From: B46-G9 sp964581175
GTDB lineage: Bacteria; Desulfobacterota; DSM-4660; Desulfatiglandales; Desulfatiglandaceae
Length of the DNA: 64,000 bases
Reading direction: 5' to 3'
Assembly (NCBI GenBank): GCA_964581175.1
Contig: CAZONI010000010.1
Location: forward strand, 9,333 to 73,332
The notes beneath the pieces are model-generated. The model was not told the origin of the DNA. It saw only the letters and a program-made list of their open reading frames with translations, and ran no database searches. A program made the position numbers and the translations under genes. Position 1 is the stretch's first letter; the number at the start of each line of letters is the position of its first letter. Below are positions 7,625-14,582 of the stretch, in pieces.

Positions 7625-7699
7625 TCAACCCGCGGACAGACTACCCCCTTTGCTAAAATAAAAGTAATAGTAGGTCCGGCTGGGTTGATTAAGACTCAT
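7625..7699 (-). CDS. Tyr/Phe leader peptide for the aroA'-tyrA-aroB' operon
   Basis: 24-residue frame from ATG 7699 to TGA 7625. It starts MSLNQPSRT, then has the run YYYFYF (codons TAC TAT TAC TTT TAT TTT) and ends SKGGSLSAG. A weak purine-rich site (AAGAAGAAAGA) precedes the ATG. The predicted transcription start is about 7733. The aromatic run, the stop codon, the antiterminator segment and the terminator occur in the order required for ribosome-controlled attenuation. When charged tRNA-Tyr or tRNA-Phe is short, the stalled ribosome should free the segment at 7641-7632 to form the antiterminator. The products of the operon (tyrosine pathway) match the codons sensed. Confidence 0.85.
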   Translation of the reverse strand: MSLNQPSRTYYYFYFSKGGSLSAG

Positions 7700-7739
7700 A
7701 TTTATCTTTCTTCTTTCATACAGAATCGATGTGAAATCT

Positions 7740-7768
7740 ATCTAAAAGAATATGATTCCTTTTGTCAA
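7740..7768 (-). promoter_or_regulatory. Promoter of the leftward aromatic operon
   Basis: Minus strand: TTGACA (7768-7763), 17-base spacer, TTAGAT (7745-7740). Predicted start near 7733, 34 bases before the leader ATG at 7699. The -35 box is consensus and spacing is ideal. It is divergent from the trp promoter, with 26 bases between the two -35 boxes. Confidence 0.75.
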
Positions 7769-7794
7769 GGAAAAATTTGCCCCAATATTTTTTC

Positions 7795-7823
7795 TTGACA
7801 TATCCGAAAGATCTCGATAATAA
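7795..7823 (+). promoter_or_regulatory. Promoter of the trp leader and trpD
   Basis: TTGACA (7795-7800), exactly 17 bases, TAATAA (7818-7823). The predicted start is about 7829-7831, which coincides with the leader peptide ATG at 7831, so the leader transcript would have little or no 5' untranslated region. Confidence 0.75.
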
Positions 7824-7830
7824 AAAATTC

Positions 7831-7905
7831 ATGATCAAGGACAGACAAAACAATCTTCTTGTTTTTTTGGGTAACTGGTGGTGGCTCAGCTCCGAGGAGA
7901 GGTGA
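7831..7905 (+). CDS. trpL: Trp leader peptide with three consecutive Trp codons
   Basis: 24-residue frame: MIKDRQNNLLVFLG, then N-W-W-W, then LSSEER and TGA at 7903. The three TGG codons are at 7876-7884. No ribosome site precedes the ATG and the promoter predicts a start at or next to it, so translation is probably leaderless, as I recall for Sinorhizobium meliloti trpL. GGCTCA (7883-7888) can pair with TGAGCC (7903-7908), the usual 1:2 hairpin over the Trp codons and stop. It is followed by the antiterminator/terminator pair for trpD. Confidence 0.88.
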   Translation: MIKDRQNNLLVFLGNWWWLSSEER

Positions 7906-7934
7906 GCCCATCGCACTAGAGTAAAATAGTTCGC

Positions 7935-7974
7935 AAACCGTGGGGTCATCTCTTGAAGGCCCCACGGTTTTTTT
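7935..7974 (+). terminator. trp attenuator terminator
   Basis: AAACCGTGGGG (7935-7945) pairs with CCCCACGGTTT (7960-7970), followed by further T to 7974. The competing antiterminator is clear: GAGGTGAGCCCA (7899-7910, overlapping the trpL stop) can pair with TGGGGTCATCTC (7941-7952), 11 of 12 positions with one G-U, and this removes the 5' arm of the terminator. Confidence 0.88.
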
Positions 7975-7992
7975 ATTGGTATACCCGAGTAG

Positions 7993-8027
7993 AAGGCCGT
8001 GGGGTTCAAAAACCCCACGGCCTTTTT
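7993..8027 (+). terminator. Second tandem terminator before trpD
   Basis: AAGGCCGTGGGGTT (7993-8006), loop CAAA, AACCCCACGGCC (8011-8022) and five T. It lies 51 bases before the trpD ATG. Its arms share CCGTGGGG/CCCCACGG with the first terminator, so the two hairpins can exchange strands. I see no antiterminator of its own. Confidence 0.75.
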
Positions 8028-8077
8028 GCATTCATGAAACGCATTGAAGACATTTTAAGACACGGAGGGAGCACAAA

Positions 8078-9157
8078 ATGATCAAACAGGCAATCGCAAA
8101 AGCAGTCAGACAGGAAAACCTCGCAGAGAAGGAGATGAAAGCGGTTATGGAGGAAATCATGACCGGACAGGCAATGCCCGCCCAGATCGGATCTCTTGTC
8201 ACGGCCCTCAGGATAAAGGGAGAGACCGTGGATGAGATCGTGGGGGCCGCGAAGGCCCTGCGGGCCAGGGCCAAAAAGGTGCACGTCAACAACCATCTTG
8301 TCAATATCGACCGAGATGAGATCAACATGGATGACGAGACCATCCTGGATACCTGCGGTACCGGAGGCGACGGAACTCACACCTTCCATGTATCAAGCAC
8401 CACCGCCTTCGTGGCATCAGGGGCCGGGGTGAAGGTTGCCAAGCATGGAAACAGGGCGGTTTCAAGCCGGTGCGGGAGCGCGGATGTGCTGGAGAACCTG
8501 GGCGTCAAGCTGGATATCAATGATGCGAGCGTTGAAACATGCATCCGGGAGATAGGGATAGGGTTTCTCTATTCGCCCCGCTTTGACGGGGCCATGAAGT
8601 ACGCGGCAAACCCCAGACGGGAGATCGGCCTCAGGACGATCTTCAACCTCCTGGCGCCCCTTACCAACCCTGCCGGGGCGACCATCCAGGTCCTGGGGGT
8701 GTATTCCCCGGACCTCACCGACACCATGGCACAGGTGCTCGGGAGGCTGAGAACCAGGGAGGCGTTTGTGGTGTGCGGAGACAGCACCTATGATGAGATC
8801 AGCATCTGCGGGCCCACGACCGTCTCGCACCTGAAGGAAGGGGAAGTACGCACATTTGAGATGACCCCGGAGGAACACGGATTTCAAAGGGCCGCGCCCG
8901 AGGCTATCAGGGGAGGCAACGCCCGGGAAAATGCGCGGATCGTCCGGCAGATACTGGACGGTGAGAAAGGACCCAGAAGACACATGGTCCTCCTCAACTC
9001 CGCTGCAGCATTTGTGGCGGCCGGACTTGACAGCGATTTTGCGCAAGGGATTGAAAGGGCAAAGGATTCCATCGACTCGGGCAGGGCCAGGGAAAAGCTC
9101 GACGCCCTTGTCAACTTCACCCAACAGTGCGGCAGCTTTGTGCGCAATGAACTGTGA
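8078..9157 (+). CDS. trpD: Anthranilate phosphoribosyltransferase
   Basis: 359 residues covering the complete family. It joins anthranilate to PRPP, the second step of tryptophan synthesis. The N-terminal helical domain carries MTGQAMPAQIGSLVTALRIKGET. The PRPP loop is DTCGTGGDGTHTFHVSSTTAFV at about 88-109, followed by KHGNRAVSSRCGSADVLENLG and the anthranilate-side NPAGATIQVLGVY and GDSTYDEIS, the last usually written with Asp-Glu for metal binding. ATG 8078 has GGAGGG 8 bases upstream. No other trp gene is adjacent, yet it has a full Trp attenuator with two terminators. It is probably a split-off part of the pathway regulated in its own right. Confidence 0.95.
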   Translation: MIKQAIAKAVRQENLAEKEMKAVMEEIMTGQAMPAQIGSLVTALRIKGETVDEIVGAAKALRARAKKVHVNNHLVNIDRDEINMDDETILDTCGTGGDGTHTFHVSSTTAFVASGAGVKVAKHGNRAVSSRCGSADVLENLGVKLDINDASVETCIREIGIGFLYSPRFDGAMKYAANPRREIGLRTIFNLLAPLTNPAGATIQVLGVYSPDLTDTMAQVLGRLRTREAFVVCGDSTYDEISICGPTTVSHLKEGEVRTFEMTPEEHGFQRAAPEAIRGGNARENARIVRQILDGEKGPRRHMVLLNSAAAFVAAGLDSDFAQGIERAKDSIDSGRAREKLDALVNFTQQCGSFVRNEL

Positions 9158-9368
9158 AGCGCGTTTTCACACGCACTTAAGGGCCTCTCAAAGAAAATGT
9201 CCTTCGTGCTTCGTTCGATCTTGAAAGCGAAAGGGATTCCTGAAAGGGACTTCCGCAATTGGGAGGCGATCCGCACCTGGGCTGTCAATGTGCGACCGAC
9301 GCTGTTGAGTGAGGAAAGTGGGCAAGCGCCACGCCCTTTTGTTACCTCCGTTCGCTCCTCCCCTTTGC
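9158..9368. other. Intergenic, no supported gene
   Basis: Downstream of trpD both strands contain open frames, but they overlap each other in conflicting frames and none has recognisable protein character. No clear trpD terminator was seen. Confidence 0.5.
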
Positions 9369-9566
9369 CTACCCCCACAATGCAGCCAAAGCCGAAGCCG
9401 CGGGCTCAGGAGCGCTGAACACCGGTGTGTATGGACCGCAAAGAGAAGCAACGTCCCGTACAAATTCCGGATGCCCTACCACCACCGCCAGCAGCGGTTT
9501 ATCCGGGAACCGGTCCCGAAGGCTCTTGACTCCCACGAAATTCACTCCCTGAAATATCTTGTTGCT
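9369..9566 (-). pseudogene. Fragment resembling an NDP-forming acyl-CoA synthetase
   Basis: A 66-codon frame between an upstream TGA at 9567 and TAG at 9369. The text has clear protein character: FPDKPLLAVVVGHPEFVRDV and GPYTPVFSAPEPAASALAAL. This resembles the region near the end of the CoA-ligase domain of ADP-forming acyl-CoA synthetases, where a 'KP..V...G' strand is followed by 'GIPVF.SPE.A..ALAAL'. There is no good start and no room for the rest of the protein. It is most likely a gene remnant. The family assignment is tentative. Confidence 0.35.
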
Positions 9567-9641
9567 TCACTCTAAAATTGTACTATGAGAATCATCGCGC
9601 CTGAACCGTTTCCTCTCGTTGCCAGATGCTAAGGCCGGACA

Positions 9642-10106
9642 CTAGCTTACGATAATATTGGGCGGCCGGCTGATCCCTTTCTTTTCCAGGAGTTGTGCTA
9701 AGGTCAGATTTTCCACAGGGCGCAAGCCGCGCACGGCGAAGTAGGCGTTGTTGTAAGCGTTGTAGGCAAAGGATTTCTCGGCCGCGTCCAGGACTTGGGC
9801 CCATTCCACGCCGAAATAGCTTAGAAAAGCATCCTGCAGCTCTTTTTCTGCAACATCCTCGGGAACCTCAAGCCAGACCTTGTCGAGGCTGCCGACGGCA
9901 GCCACACGACGCGGGATGATTCACCCTGTTTCATAAAAATAGACCGGCAGGGCAGGCGCCGTACTCCCTGCAGCGCAGGCAGTGAGACCGGCAAGAGCCT
10001 TCCCCTCCATCGTTCCAAAAACCACAAAGGAGTGCCTCGCAGCAATAGCAAGTATCCCCGGCAGGCGGCCGCAGCCGAGGGCCACTAAAAGCATTTGTCC
10101 ACCCAC
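9642..10106 (-). pseudogene. Unrecognised ORF interrupted by one in-frame UGA (remnant or selenoprotein candidate)
   Basis: One reading frame of about 155 codons from GTG 10106 to TAG 9642, interrupted only by TGA at 9921-9923. The part after the UGA is convincingly coding (LDKVWLEVPEDVAEKELQDA, NAYNNAYFAVRGLRPVENLT). The part before it is plausible (LLVALGCGRLPGILAIAARH, PALPVYFYETG then UGA). Seventeen bases after the UGA is a perfect seven-pair hairpin GGCTGCC-GTC-GGCAGCC, of the size and distance expected for a bacterial SECIS. I do not recognise the protein and cannot say whether the UGA replaces a Cys. It lies 17 bases downstream of the molybdopterin oxidoreductase gene, same strand. 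A simple nonsense-mutated gene is equally possible. Confidence 0.4.
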
Positions 10107-10122
10107 GTCAACTCCCGCTTCC

Positions 10123-12249
10123 CTACTCTGCAGTGTGGGCTGATGAGCTGGTGGGGCGCAAGACCCTGCATACGTAACATTTCAGCGGCTCCGCCCCGGT
10201 GTCCGGATCGAAAAGGTCGCCCCCGAAGAGCAGGTTGGCGCACGATTCCTTCCAGCGATACTCGGGCGGGCTCGCCTCAGGGTACCACCATCCATGCTCC
10301 GCGTTCACGACATCTACTGCGATGCCGTCGAAAAGCTTTGCCTTGAGCTTGACCCTCCCATGGGGCGATTCCACCCATACCCAGTCTCCGTCCGATATGC
10401 CCAAACCGGCTGCCGTTTCCGGATTGATCTGAACGACGGGATCGGGACGCCGCTTGCGCAGGGAATCGATCTGGTGCAGCTCCGAATGGAAATAGTAGAG
10501 TCCTTTGGTGCCCGTCATCAGGATGAGCGGATAGTCCTCGGTCGGAGAAACAGGCGGCTCAACATAGACCGGCAGGGGAGGACGGCCCTCGTGTTCCATG
10601 ATAGTCGAGTAGAACTCGAACTTGCCCGAAGGTGTGCCGAATCCCTGCTCTTCATGTTTTCTGTAGCGCATCTCGCCCATGACGAGATCCTTCTCCTTGA
10701 ACTCCTCGAAGCGCATCCCCGTCCCCTCGCAGACCCAGTCGAGGTAGGCATGCAGGTCCGGCCAGAGGAAGGCGTCGTTGAGGCCGAGGCGATGGGCGAC
10801 CTCGAGGATCACGTCCTTGTCGTCCCTGGCCTCGCCTATCTGGGCGAGTTTCTTTCGGGTCATGGCGCACCAGACCTCGTGCATGAAGGCGATGTCATCC
10901 TGCTCAAGCCAGTGCGCGGCCGGCAGTACGAGATCGGCAAGCTGGGCGGTGGGCGTCATAAAGAGGTCCGAGACGACCGTGTATTCCATGTAGTCCTTCA
11001 GGGCCCGCTCGATCGTGAGCCCCTCCGTTGCCGTCAACAGGGGGTTGGAGCCGACAATCCAAATGGCCCTTGTCCGGTAGGGCTCGCCCGTGATCATTGA
11101 TTTCCAGAATGTGGGCACGTGGCAGTCGGGGGTGAAAGGGAATCGCCTGCCGTCGATGACGGCGGCCTTTTTTTCCGCGGATAGGGAGCCCCCCTCTTCC
11201 TTGCCGCGGAGCTTGTGCAACCCGGACCGGATCCCCCTGGGCGGAACCCAGAAAACGTTCCCGCCCGGTACGTCGATATTGCCTGTTATTCCCATGAGGA
11301 TCAGCATGGCCCTGGCTGTCTGGAAGGCGTTCGTGCTCGTATCGATCCCGTTGCCCCATTGGATGCAGGCGGGCCTGGTCGTGGCAAAGGTCCTCGCCGC
11401 CTCCCTGATAGAAGAGGGGGAAACCAGCGTGATGGGACCTGCCCATTCGGGCGTGAAAAGCTGGACGTGGCGGGCCAGGCGGTCAAAGCCGAATCCATAT
11501 TTTTCCACGAATTCGCGGTCGTAGAGACCTTCACCGATAATCACATTCATCATGGCAAGGGCAAGGGCGCATTCACTGCCCGGCTTGAGCTGCAGCCAGT
11601 GGTCGGCCTTTTCGGCCAGGCCGATGCGCCTCGGATCCACGACGATCTTCTTTTCAGCCTGCACGAACGCTCTTTTGAACATGGCCCCGCACATACCGTC
11701 CGACGCCCCGGTCTCCGCGTGGTTGCAGCCCCAGTTCATGACGCACGCAGGCATCTTCCCGCCGAAGCCGTAAATGTCGGCGATGGGAAGGACGCCCGCG
11801 GTTATGGTGCTTGCGATCACCCTCGGGAGGAAACAATTGTGGCCGGGCGACAGGAAATTAGGCGTGCCGAAGGCCGCCGCGAAGCGGTTTGTAAACTCGG
11901 TGTAGGGTCTCCCCGTGCCCTGGGCCACAGCGAGATACTCGGTCCCCGATTCCCGGCGCACGCGGTCGAAGCGCTCCGCCATCTCCGTGATCGCCTGATC
12001 CCAGGAGACCCTCTCCCATTTGTTCTCGCCCCTCCCCCCAGCCCTTCTCAAGGGATGGGTGAGCCGGTCCTTATGGTAGAGTATCTCCGGGGCCGCCGCG
12101 CCCTTGGGGCAGATGTAACCCCGGCTCGTTGGGCTTTCAGGGTCGCCTGCAACCTTGACTACCCTTTGGTTCTCCATATGGACCAGCACCTGGCAGACGC
12201 CGTGGCAACCCCTGCATGTCGTTCTGATGATATGATCAGGCTGTGACAT
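10123..12249 (-). CDS. Molybdopterin-dependent oxidoreductase (DMSO reductase/formate dehydrogenase superfamily)
   Basis: 708 residues. The N-terminal [4Fe-4S] site has Cys12, Cys15 and Cys19 (CRGCHGVC) and a fourth Cys in GYICPKG. Central domains bind the bis-pterin cofactor (VDPRRIGLAEKADHWLQLKPG, ITGNIDVPGGNVFWVPP, WIVGSNPL). The C-terminal molydop-binding domain has PLILMTGTKGLYYFHSELHQ and INPETAAGLGISDGDWVWVESPHGRVKL. There is no twin-arginine signal, so it is probably cytoplasmic. No iron-sulfur or membrane subunit gene is adjacent, so substrate and redox partner are unknown. Similar lone proteins include acetylene hydratase and short formate-dehydrogenase-like enzymes. ATG 12249 has GGGGGAG upstream. 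Confidence 0.85.
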   Translation of the reverse strand: MSQPDHIIRTTCRGCHGVCQVLVHMENQRVVKVAGDPESPTSRGYICPKGAAAPEILYHKDRLTHPLRRAGGRGENKWERVSWDQAITEMAERFDRVRRESGTEYLAVAQGTGRPYTEFTNRFAAAFGTPNFLSPGHNCFLPRVIASTITAGVLPIADIYGFGGKMPACVMNWGCNHAETGASDGMCGAMFKRAFVQAEKKIVVDPRRIGLAEKADHWLQLKPGSECALALAMMNVIIGEGLYDREFVEKYGFGFDRLARHVQLFTPEWAGPITLVSPSSIREAARTFATTRPACIQWGNGIDTSTNAFQTARAMLILMGITGNIDVPGGNVFWVPPRGIRSGLHKLRGKEEGGSLSAEKKAAVIDGRRFPFTPDCHVPTFWKSMITGEPYRTRAIWIVGSNPLLTATEGLTIERALKDYMEYTVVSDLFMTPTAQLADLVLPAAHWLEQDDIAFMHEVWCAMTRKKLAQIGEARDDKDVILEVAHRLGLNDAFLWPDLHAYLDWVCEGTGMRFEEFKEKDLVMGEMRYRKHEEQGFGTPSGKFEFYSTIMEHEGRPPLPVYVEPPVSPTEDYPLILMTGTKGLYYFHSELHQIDSLRKRRPDPVVQINPETAAGLGISDGDWVWVESPHGRVKLKAKLFDGIAVDVVNAEHGWWYPEASPPEYRWKESCANLLFGGDLFDPDTGAEPLKCYVCRVLRPTSSSAHTAE

Positions 12250-12349
12250 ATATCTCCCCCTTCCCCACGCTGCTTTTCATCGGGTGCGGTGTTTTGCGCT
12301 CCGCCCTAGAAGCGTTGTTCAGCCGGTTCCTTTTGCTCCTTGAGCATAA

Positions 12350-12769
12350 CTACCTTGCTTCCGCTTTCATCTCCACCTGTACATGTCCCCAGCCGCCGCA
12401 CATGGGCCCGACATCGAAACAGCCTGTCCGGTTGAACATCACCTCATTGGGGTCCCTGCCGTTCATCAGATTCTCAAAAAATGCGTTTATGAGCACCGTC
12501 AGATTCGGCATCAAAAAGGCGCACACGCGATCGGGAGATTCCTTGGTCAATAAGTTGCCTGCGGAATCGAAAACGATGCGCTGTCCGACCACATGCCCTG
12601 AATGACATCCCTTTGAAGCTACGACCTCTGCCACAAGACGGTAACGCGACCCTTTTGCAGCATTTTCAAATAGCCGCTGGTACTTAGGATTCTCAAGAAC
12701 AGCCGCCAGTTCATTCCCCTCCAGCTCTAACCGTTTCTTGATAATCTCTACCAGTGTGTTCTTCTCCAT
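12350..12769 (-). CDS. TIGR04076 family protein
   Basis: 139 residues. The core VAEVVASKGCHSGHVVGQRIVFD matches the TIGR04076 signature (a strand, Gly-x-Cys-x-x-Gly-His-x-x-Gly). A conserved CAFLMPNLTVLINAFF segment and a C-terminal Cys-containing strand (GPMCGGWGHVQVEMKA) follow. The N-terminus is a short helical segment (MEKNTLVEIIKKRLELEGNE). The function of the family is unknown; the Cys and His residues suggest metal or redox chemistry. Start ATG 12769 has AAGGAAAA 6 bases upstream. The upstream neighbour on the same strand is YjbQ. Confidence 0.7.
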   Translation of the reverse strand: MEKNTLVEIIKKRLELEGNELAAVLENPKYQRLFENAAKGSRYRLVAEVVASKGCHSGHVVGQRIVFDSAGNLLTKESPDRVCAFLMPNLTVLINAFFENLMNGRDPNEVMFNRTGCFDVGPMCGGWGHVQVEMKAEAR

Positions 12770-12841
12770 ATGTTTTCCTTTTCTTGGCTGAGACGGTTGG
12801 ATGAATTATCTGCCCACAGAATTCCTATGCAGGAATCTGAT

Positions 12842-13276
12842 TCAGGCGACAGCGCCGGTGATAGTCACCTCAATATTTCTGGTTCGAGGGCGATTGTCGT
12901 GATTGACAGCCACTACCTGCTGCCAGGTTCCCAATTTAAGACGCCCGCCTCTGACTGCAAGGGCAATGGAAGGCCCTACCAGAGCAGCCTGCACATGACT
13001 GTGGCCGTTTCCATCATGCCATGCTTCTTCGTGTGCGTATTCGATTTCCGGCGGGGCCAGCCGGTTTACGGCCCTTTTTAAATCTTCGACTACCCCGGGT
13101 TCATACTCGACAGTTGTTATTGAGCCGGTCGAGCCGACCATGCAGGCACATAGACTGCCGTTATCAATGTGGGAAGCCTCGATTAAACAGTTTAATCCGG
13201 GGGTAATATCACGAACATCCGGGCCTGTTTTCAGATTGACTTCCAGTGTGCGACAAAAAATGGACACCGACTGCAT
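12842..13276 (-). CDS. yjbQ: YjbQ/UPF0047 family protein
   Basis: 144 residues covering the entire UPF0047 fold. The signature HEEAWHDGNGHSHVQAALVG is followed by GRLKLGTWQQVVAVNHDNRP, with the His and Asp residues that form the metal-like pocket. Members can replace thiamine-phosphate synthase weakly in E. coli, but the natural role is unresolved. Unlike most members, position Glu-Glu-Ala-Trp keeps the usual HxD-type spacing. ATG 13276 has GGAGGAAAT upstream. It may form a two-gene unit with the TIGR04076 gene, 72 bases downstream. Confidence 0.85.
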   Translation of the reverse strand: MQSVSIFCRTLEVNLKTGPDVRDITPGLNCLIEASHIDNGSLCACMVGSTGSITTVEYEPGVVEDLKRAVNRLAPPEIEYAHEEAWHDGNGHSHVQAALVGPSIALAVRGGRLKLGTWQQVVAVNHDNRPRTRNIEVTITGAVA

Positions 13277-13650
13277 CTATTTCCTCCATAGCTATTTCTT
13301 ATGTGTTAACGGCCTCCGGCCTCGGGTCGGTCCAAGCTATCTTTTAGCGAACTCCAGCAGGAATTCTTTCATATGGCAGCGATGGGTAATGTGCCAAACA
13401 ACCCCTGGTATGCAATGCCGATTCGCTCGTGGCATTATCTTGCCTCTTTCTTAAATGCCTCTTTTTCATGGCAAAACCGACAGGCTACGACAAAAAACAG
13501 CACCATTTTCATCTTATTATACTATAATTTCAAAGAGTTGCCTTGGGCAGGCCCTTATCCATCGCCAGCCAATCTGTCATATTAACGGGCTGACCCCATT
13601 CCACTTGCCTGCTGTTTAGGTCAAGTGGAATGGGTTAGAAACATTGCTAC
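13277..13650. other. Intergenic, no gene seen except a hairpin
   Basis: No supported coding frame. The only structure is the hairpin at 13595-13634. Confidence 0.5.
13595..13634 (-). terminator. Hairpin after the hypothetical gene at 13651
   Basis: CCCATTCCACTTG (13595-13607) and CAAGTGGAATGGG (13622-13634) form a 13-pair stem with a 14-base loop, starting 17 bases after the TAA/TTA-side end of the leftward gene. There is no long T run, so it may act with Rho or as an mRNA 3' stabiliser. Confidence 0.45.
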
Positions 13651-14148
13651 TTATTTCCCCGCACAATATCGGATAGAAGCATCGCCGTTATCGCTCATCT
13701 GAATCGTTATCCTCCAGGCATAGGGATGGCCGGAATAGATGCCCCATCCGAAAGACAACCTGTAAATCTTTTTATTCATCCGCAAAGAATTTTGAATTTC
13801 TAAAATCTCGACCCTTTTTTTCAGTTTATCAAGGTCTACCTTTATTTTTGATTCATCCATATCTACTTTTGTGTCTGCGACAGAACTTGGATCGTGTTCG
13901 ACATACATTGGGATCAACCTATCCTTTGTGGGAACATTGAAATATTTATTTCCTCCCTGGTGTTTTTTTAAAAATTCAATAAACGCTTCCGGAGTCGTTA
14001 TATTCTCGGTATATTTGAACCTATATTCCCCAGAGCAATTACGTATGACATTGACCGGTGGGGAATCAAAAGGATCATCCAAAGCGTATAACCCCGTTGT
14101 GATTAAACACATAAGTGCGGATAGGATAACGATAATTATTTTCATCAT
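13651..14148 (-). CDS. Hypothetical exported protein
   Basis: 165 residues with a clear signal peptide (MMKIIIVILSALMCLITTG, cleavage after LYA). The mature part is hydrophilic, with a Lys/Asp/Glu-rich helical stretch (DMDESKIKVDLDKLKKRVEI) and a C-terminal block YRLSFGWGIYSGHPYAWRIT. Two Cys residues (NCSGEYRF and RYCAGK) could form a disulfide. It is AT-richer than the metabolic genes around. I do not recognise a family. It is bracketed by repeats and lies in the accessory zone. Confidence 0.55.
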   Translation of the reverse strand: MMKIIIVILSALMCLITTGLYALDDPFDSPPVNVIRNCSGEYRFKYTENITTPEAFIEFLKKHQGGNKYFNVPTKDRLIPMYVEHDPSSVADTKVDMDESKIKVDLDKLKKRVEILEIQNSLRMNKKIYRLSFGWGIYSGHPYAWRITIQMSDNGDASIRYCAGK

Positions 14149-14185
14149 AACTCCGTCTAACGAGTTTGTTGCGTCTGTTGCGTCT

Positions 14186-14251
14186 GGGGTCGGGCCACGC
14201 CAAGATATTGATTATCCTTTAAATGTCAGGGACTTCTCGTGGCCCGACCCC
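14186..14251. repeat. Perfect 14-bp inverted repeat (REPIN-like)
   Basis: GGGGTCGGGCCACG (14186-14199) and CGTGGCCCGACCCC (14238-14251), separated by 38 bases. It lies between two leftward genes and near a repeat shared with the REP-associated transposase. It could be a REPIN or a terminator without a T run. Confidence 0.55.
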
Positions 14252-14283
14252 CATGCAACCATCCAACATCCAACCATCCACCG

Positions 14284-14337
14284 CAAAAGCTGACCCGTGC
14301 GTCAAGTTTATAAGTTAATGGCGTCCCTCTTCCCCCA
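14284..14337. repeat. Copy of the transposase-flanking repeat
   Basis: About 50 bases closely matching the sequence immediately upstream of the REP-associated transposase (19014-19067). The shared core is GCGTCAAGTTTATAAGTTAA followed by GGCGTCCC and a C-rich tail. Confidence 0.6.
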
Positions 14338-14582
14338 TTATTTTTTTATTGACCAGGAGATTATAGGATGTCCCCAAGCGCGCCAGTTGTTCCCGTCTGC
14401 TTGAGTGAAGGGTTATGATTTCCTTTATTGTTGGCAATTTACTTTCCTGAGAGCCCTGGAAGGGCATTAAGAGCTTTTACAAATCTTTCCAAATTAGGCG
14501 GCTCTTATCTTTTGAGAGTATTATTTGACTGTCACTTTTTTCCTTCTAATTAAGAAAGCTGATGACACGCGAATGAAACGGT

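Noticed and set aside
8884..9378. 164-codon minus-strand ORF
   Set aside because: Most of it is antisense to trpD and the remainder has no family character.
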